NCBI GenBank assembly: GCA_035533755.1
Contig: DATLTC010000089.1
Location: 43,941-107,940 of the forward strand
Length of the DNA stretch: 64,000 nucleotides
Direction: 5' to 3'
Source of the DNA: Gemmatimonadaceae bacterium
GTDB taxonomy: Bacteria > Gemmatimonadota > Gemmatimonadetes > Gemmatimonadales > Gemmatimonadaceae
Under the pieces are notes generated by a model, which had not been told where the DNA came from, did no database searches, and saw only the letters and a program-made list of their open reading frames with translations. The position numbers and the translations under genes are program-made. This document shows, piece after piece, positions 24,784-33,304 of the stretch. Position 1 is the first letter of the stretch, and every line of letters starts with the position of its first letter.

Positions 24784-25469
24784 GCGATCTCCAGAACTGG
24801 TTCTCTTCGGAACGCGGCCACGAGGGCGTCGGCGTCGAGCACGCCGATGAGATCGGCCCCGCGCCGGGCAATGCCCACCATCACGCCGTCGCCCAACTCC
24901 ACGGGCGAGCGGCGCACCGCCTCGCGGCCCAGCGTGAGCACGTCGTCCACGTCGTCCACGGCGAGGGCCGAGCGCCCCTCCGGCGTGGCAAGGATCAGCG
25001 CCGCGCGCGGCGCCGCGTCGAGCACCGCGCCGAGCGGACGCGACGGCCCGTACAGCGGCACCAGGCCGGAGCGGTAGGCGATCACCCCGAGCATCGTCTC
25101 GCTCATCTCGGGCAGCCGCTGCACGCTCTCCACGTCGATCGCCTCCTCCACCCGGTCGAGGAGGAGGGCGAACAGTTCGCGTCCCACGCGGAACACCAGA
25201 AAGTCCCGCGCCTCCTCGACGGCCGGATCCGCGCCCGGCGTCGGGTCGGCCGCGGCGAGTTCCGGCTCGGGGTCGGGGCGCGCGTCCGCCGCTTCCACTA
25301 GCGGAGCCGGCGCCTCCACGGGGACGTCGGCCGAGACGGCGGGCGCCTCGGCGTACACGGGCTCCACGGGCTCCACGGGCTCCACGGGCACCGAAGGCGC
25401 CTCGTCGCTCGGCGCATCGGGCCCACGGGCGAGCCAGTCGCGATAACTGATCCTCGGTTGCTTCTTCAT
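24780..25469 (-). CDS. CheW-domain protein with acidic Pro/Glu/Val-rich N-terminal extension
   Basis: 229 aa. The first 90 residues are a low-complexity, acidic and Pro-rich stretch with VEP repeats (VEPVEPVEPVYAEAP), followed by a CheW domain (FLVFRVGRELFALLL, VLGVIAYRSGLVPLYG-like region, SALAVDDVDDVLTL). The extension is likely disordered and could act as a flexible tether. It starts at an ATG overlapping the ExeA-like stop and overlaps the next cheW by 4 nt. It is probably an adaptor in the same pathway. Confidence 0.8.
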   Translation of the reverse strand: MKKQPRISYRDWLARGPDAPSDEAPSVPVEPVEPVEPVYAEAPAVSADVPVEAPAPLVEAADARPDPEPELAAADPTPGADPAVEEARDFLVFRVGRELFALLLDRVEEAIDVESVQRLPEMSETMLGVIAYRSGLVPLYGPSRPLGAVLDAAPRAALILATPEGRSALAVDDVDDVLTLGREAVRRSPVELGDGVMVGIARRGADLIGVLDADALVAAFRREPVLEIA

Positions 25470-26263
25470 TGTCGGTCGTCCGCCACGTCGTGTATCAGCG
25501 CCGCGTCCACCCGCGGCAGTCCGCGCATCGCCCCCACGAACAGGGCCTGCATGGCCAGGTTGTTCACCAGGCGCGGCACGCCGCCGCTCCGTACCGCCAG
25601 CGCCGCCATGGCGTCGGGGGTGAACACCTCATGGGCCGCGCCGGCCACGCGCAGCCGGTGCCGCACGTACTCGCGCACGTCGTCGTCGTCGAGCGGGTCG
25701 AGGTGGAAGCGGAGGCTCACGCGCTGGTCGATCTGCGGACGCTTCACGATCCGTTCCCGCAACTCGGGCTGTCCCAACAGGACCACGTGCAGGTGCTTCT
25801 CTGTGCGGTCCTCGAAGTTGGTGAGCAGCCGCAGTTCCTCGAGCAGGGTCGGGCTGGCGAGCTGGGCTTCGTCCACGATGATCACGGGCCGCCGCCCGCC
25901 GGCGTGCAGCTCGCCGAACCGCCGCCGCAGCGCCTCCACCAGGGCCGGCTTGCTGCGCGGCGCCCGCGCGAGGCCGGCCGACGCGGCGAGGAGTTGCAGC
26001 AGCTGGGCGCCGGTGAGCCGCGGATACGGCAGGATCCACGGGTCGAACGCCGTGCCGGCCAGCCGCTCGCGCAGCGCCTCGACGAGCATCGTCTTGCCGC
26101 ACCCGATCTCCCCCGTCACCAGCGACAGGCCGCCGCGCAGATCGGTCACGTCGTAGAGCAGGCGCGCGAAGCCCTCGTCGAACACCGGCGAGTGATATAC
26201 GAACGCCGGGTCGGGCGTGTTCGCGAACGGCTTGCGGAGCAGGCCCCAATGCTCGTCGATCAT
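25466..26263 (-). CDS. ExeA/GspA-type AAA ATPase
   Basis: 265 aa. The N-terminus (MIDEHWGLLRKPFANTPDPAFVYHS) matches the ExeA/GspA/TniB-type ATPase family. Walker A is TGEIGCGKT (about 49-57), Walker B is PVIIVDEAQLAS, and sensor-type LVVLLGQPELRE and the RVSLRFHLDPLDDDDVREYV region follow. It lacks the peptidoglycan-binding C-terminal domain of full ExeA. In ExeA-like proteins the ATPase works with secretin assembly; here it lies between cheB and a cheW gene with 4-nt overlaps at both ends, which places it in the chemosensory system rather than with secretion genes. Start ATG 26263. Confidence 0.85.
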   Translation of the reverse strand: MIDEHWGLLRKPFANTPDPAFVYHSPVFDEGFARLLYDVTDLRGGLSLVTGEIGCGKTMLVEALRERLAGTAFDPWILPYPRLTGAQLLQLLAASAGLARAPRSKPALVEALRRRFGELHAGGRRPVIIVDEAQLASPTLLEELRLLTNFEDRTEKHLHVVLLGQPELRERIVKRPQIDQRVSLRFHLDPLDDDDVREYVRHRLRVAGAAHEVFTPDAMAALAVRSGGVPRLVNNLAMQALFVGAMRGLPRVDAALIHDVADDRQ

Positions 26264-27324
26264 ATTGCTTCGCTCATGGCGTCGAGCTGCTCCACGATCG
26301 CCGCCGCCACGCCGCCCAGCGGCGCCACGCGGTCGGCGCCGGCCTGCTGCAGCGCCGCCTGCGGCATGCCGTAGATCGTCGACGTCGCGCGGTCCTGCAC
26401 CACGGCGCGGCCCCCGGCGTCGCGGATGGCGCGCAACCCGTCGGCGCCGTCGCGCCCCATGCCGGTGAGCACCACGCCCACCGCCCGCGGCCCGAACAGC
26501 TCGGCCACCGAGTGGAACAGCGGGTCGGCCGACGGCCGCACCCCCCACACCGGCGCCGAATCGAGCAACGCGATCGTCGGCTCGGCGCCGTCCACCACCC
26601 GCATGTGGTGCCCGCCCGGCGCCACGTACACGTGGCCGCTCTCCACCACCTGCCCCTGCTCCGCCTCGTGCACCGGCAGCGGCCCCATCGCGTCGAGGCG
26701 CTTGGCCAGGCTCCTGGTGAAGCCGGCGGGCATGTGCTGCACGATGAACACCGCCGCATCGAGCGTTCGCGGCAGGCTCGGCATCACCTCGCCCAGCGCG
26801 CGCGGTCCGCCCGTGGAGCTGGCGATGGCCACGGCGCGCGCCGGACTGTGCGGCAGGCGACCCGAGGCGCGCCGGGGCGGTTCGCGATGCGGGGCCAGCA
26901 TCCCGAGCCCTCCCAGATTCGCCTCGCGGGCGGTGCGCAGCGCGCCCACCAACCGTTCGGCCACCACCGCCAGATCGAGGCTGATCGGCCCCGACGGCTT
27001 GTGCACGAAGTCCACCGCGCCCAGTTCGAGCGCGCGCAGCGTGGCGTCCTGCCCGTCCACGGTCTCGGCCGCGCTCAGCATGACCACCGGACGCGGGCAC
27101 TCGCTCATGATGTAGCCCAGCACCTGGACGCCGTCCATCTCCGGCATCTCGATGTCCAGCGTCACGAGGTCGGGATTGAGCGCGTGCACGCGCTCGATGG
27201 CCTCGTGCCCGTTGCGCGCCGTGCCGATCACCGTGAACTCGCCCGACGCCGTGATCAGCTCCGACACCATGCGGCGCATGAAGGCGCTGTCGTCCACCAC
27301 GAGCACCGACGGCTTAGAGGTCAC
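26260..27324 (-). CDS. cheB: Chemotaxis response regulator protein-glutamate methylesterase CheB
   Basis: 354 aa. The N-terminal receiver domain has VLVVDDSAFMRRM, phosphoacceptor Asp57 in LVTLDIEMPEMDG, and a VHKPSG lysine. The linker leads to the methylesterase domain with the catalytic triad: Ser in SSTGGP, His in QHMPAGF, Asp in GMGRDG. It removes methyl groups from, or deamidates, chemoreceptor glutamates. It overlaps cheD by 11 nt. No receptor gene is in the window, so its target lies elsewhere. Confidence 0.95.
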   Translation of the reverse strand: MTSKPSVLVVDDSAFMRRMVSELITASGEFTVIGTARNGHEAIERVHALNPDLVTLDIEMPEMDGVQVLGYIMSECPRPVVMLSAAETVDGQDATLRALELGAVDFVHKPSGPISLDLAVVAERLVGALRTAREANLGGLGMLAPHREPPRRASGRLPHSPARAVAIASSTGGPRALGEVMPSLPRTLDAAVFIVQHMPAGFTRSLAKRLDAMGPLPVHEAEQGQVVESGHVYVAPGGHHMRVVDGAEPTIALLDSAPVWGVRPSADPLFHSVAELFGPRAVGVVLTGMGRDGADGLRAIRDAGGRAVVQDRATSTIYGMPQAALQQAGADRVAPLGGVAAAIVEQLDAMSEAI

Positions 27325-27796
27325 GATTGCCCCGCGACAGCGACCGCACCTCGACGCGGCCGTCCCCCAGGTGCAGGTACACGCTGCGGCCGTACTCGTC
27401 GCCCACGTCCTCGGCCACCAGGCGAAGGCCGGCCGCGGCCAGGGCGCGCCGCGTCGCCTCGACGTTGCGGGTCCCGATCGTCACCGTGCCGCGCGGCACG
27501 AGGCTGGCGAACATGCTCGCGCCGCCGGCGATCCTGGCCACCACGCGACCGGCGTCGGCGCCGAGGGCCACCATGCGCTCGAGCAGCGCCGGCACCGCGG
27601 TCTCGGGAAACCGGGCCGGATTGTGCTGTTCGCGCGACATCGCCGGCTCGGGGAGGAGGATGTGCGCCATCCCGCCCACGCGCGCCTCGGCGTCGTAGAG
27701 CGCGATCGCCACGCATGATCCCAGACCGATCGTGGACAGCGTGCCGTTGCCGACGCCGGTGGCCAGGTCGGCCACGCCCACCCGGTGATCGCTCAT
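27314..27796 (-). CDS. cheD: Chemoreceptor glutamine deamidase CheD
   Basis: 160 aa. The catalytic Cys28 lies in IGLGSCVAIAL, His45 in GGMAHILLP, and the Thr region in TIGTRNVEATR. Known role: deamidation of receptor glutamines; in Bacillus it also works with CheC phosphatase, and cheC is present in this same operon. Start ATG 27796 overlaps the cheR stop (ATGA). Confidence 0.95.
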   Translation of the reverse strand: MSDHRVGVADLATGVGNGTLSTIGLGSCVAIALYDAEARVGGMAHILLPEPAMSREQHNPARFPETAVPALLERMVALGADAGRVVARIAGGASMFASLVPRGTVTIGTRNVEATRRALAAAGLRLVAEDVGDEYGRSVYLHLGDGRVEVRSLSRGNRDL

Positions 27797-28617
27797 GCAG
27801 GCCGCCGGAAGATGCGTTCGCGGCCGTTCACAGGCGCGAACAGCTGCCGAGCCGGCCCGAACAGCGTTTCCACCTTGCCGAGCACGAGGAATCCGCCCGG
27901 CGCCAGCGCCGCGTGAAAGGCTTCGAACAGCCGCTCCTGCGACGGCCGGTCGAAGTAGATGATCGCGTTGCGGCACACGATGAGGTCGTTCACGGGGCGC
28001 GGCGGCGCCTCGCGCAGCATGTCGTGCGCCTTGAACCGCACCAGGCGGCGGATCTCCGGCACCGCCGTGAACGGTGCGGTGGCCGTGAAGTACCGGGCCC
28101 GCAACACGGGCAGCGTGTCGCTGAAGTCGCGCTCCTCGAATTCGGCGCGCTCCGCCGCCTCGAGGCTCCGCCGGTCGACGTCGGTGCCGAGGATGTCCAC
28201 GCGCGATAGCTGGGCGAGCGCGCCCCGCGCCTCGGCGTGGCGGTGGAACAGCGCCGCCAGCGAATACGGCTCCTCCCCCGACGCGCAGCCGGCGCTCCAC
28301 ACGCGGATGCGCGGCTGCGGCCCGTCCCAGAGCACGGGGATCACCTCGCGGGCGATCGCCTCGTACACCTCGGGGTTCCGGAACAGCTTGGTGACGTTGA
28401 TCGTCAGCGCGTCGAGCAGCAGCTCGTACTCGCCGGCGTCGGCGTCGAGCACCCGCGCGTAGCCCGGATAGTCGTGCACGCCGCGGGCCCGCATCCGCAC
28501 GGCCACGCGCCGGCGGAGGCAGGTGGTCTTGTAGCTCGCGCACCGGAACCCGCGCTCGCGCGAGATCTTGTCCAACAGCGCGGTGAAGCCGTCGTCCTGG
28601 GGTTCGAGTGCCGTCAT
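27793..28617 (-). CDS. cheR: Chemoreceptor glutamate methyltransferase CheR
   Basis: 274 aa. An N-terminal helical domain (RERGFRCASYKTTCLRRR) precedes the SAM-binding domain with the CheR-specific VWSAGCASGEEPYSL loop, DILGTDVD, NDLIVCRNAIIYFD and GGFLVLGKVETL. It methylates conserved glutamates in chemoreceptors. There is no C-terminal TPR extension, but DUF4388-TPR proteins lie next door. The start ATG 28617 overlaps the upstream stop by 1 nt (TGATG). Confidence 0.95.
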   Translation of the reverse strand: MTALEPQDDGFTALLDKISRERGFRCASYKTTCLRRRVAVRMRARGVHDYPGYARVLDADAGEYELLLDALTINVTKLFRNPEVYEAIAREVIPVLWDGPQPRIRVWSAGCASGEEPYSLAALFHRHAEARGALAQLSRVDILGTDVDRRSLEAAERAEFEERDFSDTLPVLRARYFTATAPFTAVPEIRRLVRFKAHDMLREAPPRPVNDLIVCRNAIIYFDRPSQERLFEAFHAALAPGGFLVLGKVETLFGPARQLFAPVNGRERIFRRPA

Positions 28618-30236
28618 CACAGCGTCTGCCGGACGGCGTCGAGGTTGGTGCGCACGATGGCGTTGGACGGATCGATGGCCAGGGCGCGTTCCCAGAACTT
28701 GACGGCCTCGTCGCGGTGGTGCTGCCGGAACTGGATGTTGCCGAGCTTGAGGTACACGTCGCCGCCCAATTCGGGATCCACCTTCACCGCGCGCTGGTAC
28801 GCCTCGAGCGCGTCGTCGAACCGGCCGGCGCGGTAGGCCATGTCGCCGAGGTTCTTGTGGATCTGGGGCACGGCGGGGTCCTCGGTGAGGGCCCGGTCGA
28901 GCGCCGCCAGCGCCGGCGCGGCGGCGTTCCGGCGCTCCAGCACCACGGCCAGGTTGTTGTGCAGCACGGCGCTGTGGGGATGCGCCCCCACGCCCTCCTC
29001 GAGCGTTGCCTGCGCGCGCGGCAGATCGCCGAGCAGCGCCGCGGTGAGCGCCGCGTAGTGGTACCAGGCCGGCGACGGCGGGCGCGCCGCCCACAGCGGG
29101 CGGGCCGCCGTGAGCGCTTCGTCGGCGGCGGCGAGATCGCCGACCCGCAGCGCCACGACGCCGATCGACGTCTGGATCTGCGCATTCTTGCCGCCGCTCC
29201 GCTTGCCCGCCTCGTGCAGGGCGCGTTGCGCTTCTCCGAACCGACCCAGCCGCTCCAGCGCGTAGGCCATGTTGTGGTACACCGCCGCCGCCACGCCCGG
29301 CCGCGCCGTGGCCTCCTCGTACACGGCCAGCGCGTCGGCCCACCGTTCCTGGCGCAGCAGCACGAGCCCGATGTAGAAGCGCGCCGCCGCGTCGTTGGCC
29401 CGCAGATCCATCACGCGCCGGAATTCGCGCACCGATTCGTCGAACATCCCCGTCTTGTAGAACGCCACGCCCAGGTTGTAGTGCTCCTGCACGCGCGCCT
29501 CCGACACCTGCGGCTCGCCGGCCTTCGACGTGCCGATGCGGTGCAGGAATCCCGTGGTCGCCAGGCCGTACAGCAGCTTGCCCACATCGAACTCGCCCAT
29601 CCCCGACGCGTCGATGATCTGCTGCACGTCGCGCTGCCCGTCCACCAACTCGAGCAGCGCCCGCTGCTCCGCCGTCAGCTCCACCTCGGCCTTCTGCAGC
29701 TTGGGCCGGTCCACCTCGAACACGATGTCGAACGTCGGGATCTTCTTCTCCACCAACGTCCACTCGTCCACCCGGCGCGCGCCTTCGAGCAGCAGCGACT
29801 CGGGGTTGATCGAGACCAGGAACTCCTGCTCCTCGGGCTGGACGTCGGCTTCGAAGTTGAACGTCCCCTGATTCCACGTGAACAGGAAGTACACCGCTTC
29901 CTCGATCTGCTCGCGGATATGCTGACGCAGTGCCTCGCGCGACAGATACCCCATGTCCATGAGCAGCTCGCCGATGCGCCGGTCGCGCTGCCGCTCCTGG
30001 GCATCGATCGCCGCCTGCAGCTGCTCGGCGGTGACGATGCCGTTCTTCACCAGCAGATCGCCCAGCCGGTCGCGGCGATTCACGATCGACGCGTACGAGA
30101 TCCGTCCCTTGTCGAAGTAGATGTACCCGAAGTTCGACCGGTGGTTGACGCTCAGACACCCGGTCTTCTTGCCCATCGCGAGGAGCTGGAGCACGTCGGG
30201 AAGGCTCGCTTCCTTGAGGCTGCCTTTGATCGCCAT
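28617..30236 (-). CDS. DUF4388-TPR scaffold protein
   Basis: 539 aa, cytoplasmic. The N-terminal DUF4388 domain (GSLKEASLPDVLQLLAMGKK, about 4-110) is the type found in multidomain regulatory proteins of deltaproteobacteria, Gemmatimonadota and Acidobacteria. It is followed by an alpha/beta region and, from about 265, by eight or so TPR units (EHYNLGVAFYKTGMFDESVR through ALAIDPSNAIVRTNLDAV). No enzymatic motif. It lies 1 nt after the double-DnaA gene and overlaps cheR, so it probably joins the Che proteins to the MglA/AAA+ part. A second DUF4388 protein is encoded at 34489-35637. Confidence 0.8.
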   Translation of the reverse strand: MAIKGSLKEASLPDVLQLLAMGKKTGCLSVNHRSNFGYIYFDKGRISYASIVNRRDRLGDLLVKNGIVTAEQLQAAIDAQERQRDRRIGELLMDMGYLSREALRQHIREQIEEAVYFLFTWNQGTFNFEADVQPEEQEFLVSINPESLLLEGARRVDEWTLVEKKIPTFDIVFEVDRPKLQKAEVELTAEQRALLELVDGQRDVQQIIDASGMGEFDVGKLLYGLATTGFLHRIGTSKAGEPQVSEARVQEHYNLGVAFYKTGMFDESVREFRRVMDLRANDAAARFYIGLVLLRQERWADALAVYEEATARPGVAAAVYHNMAYALERLGRFGEAQRALHEAGKRSGGKNAQIQTSIGVVALRVGDLAAADEALTAARPLWAARPPSPAWYHYAALTAALLGDLPRAQATLEEGVGAHPHSAVLHNNLAVVLERRNAAAPALAALDRALTEDPAVPQIHKNLGDMAYRAGRFDDALEAYQRAVKVDPELGGDVYLKLGNIQFRQHHRDEAVKFWERALAIDPSNAIVRTNLDAVRQTL

Positions 30237-30237
30237 G

Positions 30238-32202
30238 TCAGCGCAGCTCCTCGATCACCCGCGACGCCACGTCTCCCCACTCCCACACGATCTTCTCGTC
30301 GTCCAGGAAGAACACGTCGGCCGCCGACCGCACCGCCGGCGCCGCGCGCATCGGCGTGGGCATGGGCGCCGGCGCCGGCGCCGGCTCCGGGCCGTCCAAC
30401 TCCCGCCGGGCCATGTCCACGGTCAGCGCCGCGCCCACCGCATCGGCCGCGGCCGTGAGCCGGTGCACGGTATCGAGAATCTCGGACACGCTGGTCGATC
30501 CCCGCCCCGCGAGATAGCTCGCCAGCGGCGCGATCTGGCCGGCCGGGACGCCGTCCAGGAACCGCCGGTACAGCTGCTCCCGCAGCGCCGGATCGGGCGG
30601 CCCCATCTCCACCACCAATCCGCCCTCGAACCGCGACCGCAGCCGCTCCTCGAGTCCGGTCAGCTCCCGCGGCGCCCGTTCGCTGGCGAATACCAGCTGC
30701 TTGCCGGCGCTCGCGAGATCGTTGAACAGGTGGAACAGCTCGTCCTGCGTGCGCTCCTTGCCCGCCACCACCTGCATGTCGTCCATCAGCAGCGCGTCGG
30801 CCCGGCGACAGCGCGCGCGCCACTGCTCCACGGTGCCGTCGCGCAGCGCGGCGATGAGCTCGTCGGTGAACTGCTGGCCCGTCACCAGCGCCACCACCGC
30901 CGCCCCCCCGCTGGCGTTGGACAGCTCGTTACCCAGCGCGTTGAGCAGGTGCGTCTTGCCCACGCCGCTCGGGCCCACGATCACCAACGGGTTGTAGCGG
31001 CGTCCCGGTTCGGCCGCCACGGCGTCGGCGGCGCGGACGGCCAGCAGATTGGACTTCCCGACTTCGAAACCCGTGCGCGAGAACTCCACCGACGGAGCGG
31101 ACAGCTGTCCCGATCCGCTGTTCGCGCGGTGCGCCAGCGCCTCGGCTTCCCGCAACCGCTCGGGATCGTGGAACGCGTCGTGGCCGGCGAGCGCCGGGTC
31201 GGCGACGATCGCCTCCGCCTCCAGCTCCTTGAGGCGCCGCACCGTGGCCGCGAACCCGCGCAGCACGGCTTCGTAGTTCGCCGGCGCCGAAGCCTCCTCC
31301 ATCAGCCGCTCGAGCGCCGTGGTGCGGTAGCCCGCGGCGTTCCACTGCGACGTCGCCTCGGCCACCCGCATCTTCCAGCCCTCCACGTGCTCGGCCACCG
31401 CGCTCGCGATGTCGGTGAGGAAGCTCTGGAAGTCGAGCGTCGCGGTGGCCGGCGACGGCGCCGAGTCGCCAGCGGCGGCGTGCGCGTCCGGCACGTCGTC
31501 GAGCAACGCCAGCACGTCGCCCGCCTGCACCGGTTCGCCCCCCAGCGCCTGGAACGCCACCACGCGGTGCAGCAGCCCCTGCAGCTCACGCACGTTGCGC
31601 GCCTCCACGCGCCCGATCTCCTCAATCACGCCGGGCCCGAGCGTCACGCCGCGCTCCTCGCACTTGGCGTGCAGGATCGCCACCCGCGTCTCGTAGTCGG
31701 GCGCGCCGATGTCCACCACCAGCCCGCCGGAGAGCCGCGAGATCAGCCGCTCGTCCACGTCGGCGATCTCGGCCGGCGGCCGGTCACTGGTCATCACGAT
31801 CTGCCGCCCCGTGCCCTGCAGGGCTTCGAGCAGCCGCAGGAGCTCGGCCTGCGTCTGGCGCTGCCCGGTGAGGAACTGCACGTCGTCCACCAGCAGCACG
31901 TCGGCGCGTCCCCACCGCTGCTTGAACCGGTCCGTCTCGCGCGCCGCGACCGCCGCGTGCAGTTGGTCCACGAAGTCGTCGAGCGTGAGATACTCGACGT
32001 TCAGCGACGGCTGCGCCTCGTGCACGCGGGCGCCGATGGCGTGCAGCAGATGCGTCTTGCCCACCCCGCTCCCGCCGTAGACGACGAGCGGATTGTAGCT
32101 CAGCCCCGGCGCATCGGAGACGGCGCGCGCCGCGGACACGGCCATCCGGTTGGCCGCGCCCACCACGTACGTCTCGAACCGCATCCGGGCATCCAGCGGC
32201 AC
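30238..32202 (-). CDS. Tandem DnaA-type AAA+ ATPase without DNA-binding domain
   Basis: 654 aa. Two DnaA domain-III modules in one chain. Module 1: MRFETYVVGAANR, Walker A GGSGVGKT (43-50), Walker B LLVDDVQFL (Asp106-107), sensor I VMTSDRPP, arginine finger DERLISRL (Arg152/156), sensor II NVRELQG (Arg205). Module 2: FSRTGFEVGKSNLLA, Walker A GPSGVGKT (410-417), Walker B LLMDDMQVV (Asp474-475), LEERLRSRF; but its sensor II is SVSEILD, with Ser573 in place of Arg. A helical linker (about 250-365) joins them. Domain IV, the DnaA helix-turn-helix, is absent; the protein ends with a Pro-rich stretch and a tail EKIVWEWGDVASRVIEELR. This is not the replication initiator. Hda shows that DnaA-like AAA+ modules without domain IV can be regulators. 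GTG start with GAGG upstream, 3 nt after mglA. Function inferred only from the operon. Confidence 0.85.
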   Translation of the reverse strand: MPLDARMRFETYVVGAANRMAVSAARAVSDAPGLSYNPLVVYGGSGVGKTHLLHAIGARVHEAQPSLNVEYLTLDDFVDQLHAAVAARETDRFKQRWGRADVLLVDDVQFLTGQRQTQAELLRLLEALQGTGRQIVMTSDRPPAEIADVDERLISRLSGGLVVDIGAPDYETRVAILHAKCEERGVTLGPGVIEEIGRVEARNVRELQGLLHRVVAFQALGGEPVQAGDVLALLDDVPDAHAAAGDSAPSPATATLDFQSFLTDIASAVAEHVEGWKMRVAEATSQWNAAGYRTTALERLMEEASAPANYEAVLRGFAATVRRLKELEAEAIVADPALAGHDAFHDPERLREAEALAHRANSGSGQLSAPSVEFSRTGFEVGKSNLLAVRAADAVAAEPGRRYNPLVIVGPSGVGKTHLLNALGNELSNASGGAAVVALVTGQQFTDELIAALRDGTVEQWRARCRRADALLMDDMQVVAGKERTQDELFHLFNDLASAGKQLVFASERAPRELTGLEERLRSRFEGGLVVEMGPPDPALREQLYRRFLDGVPAGQIAPLASYLAGRGSTSVSEILDTVHRLTAAADAVGAALTVDMARRELDGPEPAPAPAPMPTPMRAAPAVRSAADVFFLDDEKIVWEWGDVASRVIEELR

Positions 32203-32205
32203 ACG

Positions 32206-32811
32206 CTACCTCGCCGGGCTGGAGGGAGAGCTCAACCGCTTGAGCACGAGCTCGGAGATCCCGCGCAGGGTCTCGAACACTCCCGGCCCGTGCAGCGCGT
32301 CGGCCGGGAAGTCGGGCACGCCGCGGAAGTTGATCGCCTCGGCCAGCTCGGCGGTGGACAGGATCAGGTCGCGCGGCAGATCCTGCTTGTTGTACTGGAT
32401 CACCAGCGGAATCGCGCGCACGTCCACGCCCTGCTCGGCCAGGTTCGCGTGCAGGTCCTGGAAGCTCTCGATGTTCTCCTCGAGCTGCCGCGTCTGGCTG
32501 TCGGCCACGAACACCACGCCGTCGGCGCCCTGGAGCACCAGCTTACGCGTGGACTGGTAGTACACCTGCCCGGGCACCGTGTAGAGCTGGAACTTGGTGG
32601 TGAACCCCGAGATCGTGCCCAGATCCAGCGGCAGGAAGTCGAAGAACAGGGTGCGATCGGTCTGCGTGGCCAGCGAGACCATCTTCCCTTTGCGGTCGTT
32701 CGGCACCTGCCCATAGATGTGATGCAAGTTGGTCGTCTTTCCGGACCGGCCCGGCCCGTAGTAGACGATCTTGCAGGTGATCTCGCGCGTGGCGTAGTTG
32801 ACGAGGGACAC
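32206..32811 (-). CDS. mglA: MglA-type Ras-like GTPase
   Basis: 201 aa. G1 loop YYGPGRSGKTTNLHH, the MglA-specific DRTLFFDFLPLDLG switch region, G3 YTVPGQVYYQSTRK (no canonical DxxG, as in MglA), and G4 QYNKQDLP. In myxobacteria MglA in its GTP form sets the leading pole and drives gliding and type IV pili motility, while MglB, a roadblock protein, is its GAP. Three roadblock-like proteins are encoded just upstream, fitting this scheme. Start is GTG 32811. Confidence 0.93.
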   Translation of the reverse strand: MSLVNYATREITCKIVYYGPGRSGKTTNLHHIYGQVPNDRKGKMVSLATQTDRTLFFDFLPLDLGTISGFTTKFQLYTVPGQVYYQSTRKLVLQGADGVVFVADSQTRQLEENIESFQDLHANLAEQGVDVRAIPLVIQYNKQDLPRDLILSTAELAEAINFRGVPDFPADALHGPGVFETLRGISELVLKRLSSPSSPAR

Positions 32812-32830
32812 GGGGCGATGGGAAGTGGGG

Positions 32831-33304
32831 TCAGGCGCGGCCGAACAGCGTGGCGAGATTGCGGTTGAGGTCCCGTTCGAAGTGCTCCGCCAGCACCGGC
32901 TGCGATTCCGCTTCCTCAGCCGGCGCCGCCGCGACCAGGTGGGCGACCAATTCGTCGAAATACAGTCGGACCAGTCCGAGCGAACTTTCCCGGTCGAAGA
33001 CCGTCAAGAAAATGTAGGCGCCACGGGGCGTTCGCGCTTCGGCCAGAAACAGTTGGCGGTCCTGCCCCGCATGGTGGAGGCCGCTGAACGGCCGCCCGTC
33101 CAGCATCCGGCCCAGTTCGCCCCCCGACGCGTGGATCGCCGCCGCCAGCGCGCAGGCCGACGCCACGTCCAGTGACCGCGTAAACCCGTACTCGGCCAGC
33201 ACCTGCCCGCTCGGCAGCAGGAGCAGGGCCAGCGTCACCCGGGCGTCGTCCACGAACTGCTGGAGCGGCCCTTCGATCCAGGATTCGACGACGCGCGTGG
33301 TCAT
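32831..33304 (-). CDS. Roadblock/LC7-like (MglB-type) protein, long form
   Basis: 157 aa. The fold pattern (an N-terminal helix FVDDARVTLALLLL, beta strand SGQVLAEYGF, then GLHHAGQDRQLFLAEAR and YIFLTVFDRESSLGLVRLYF) matches roadblock/LC7 proteins. Compared with a typical MglB it has a charged C-terminal tail with AEEAESQPVLAEHFERDLN (about 130-157). It is directly upstream of mglA (19 nt), the position where mglB is usual, so it may be the GAP. The call rests on pattern and context. Confidence 0.65.
   Translation of the reverse strand: MTTRVVESWIEGPLQQFVDDARVTLALLLLPSGQVLAEYGFTRSLDVASACALAAAIHASGGELGRMLDGRPFSGLHHAGQDRQLFLAEARTPRGAYIFLTVFDRESSLGLVRLYFDELVAHLVAAAPAEEAESQPVLAEHFERDLNRNLATLFGRA

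Noticed and set aside
30238..32202. Replication initiator dnaA
   Set aside because: It lacks domain IV (the DNA-binding helix-turn-helix) and domain I, has two AAA+ modules, and sits in a chemosensory operon without dnaN, recF or gyrB.
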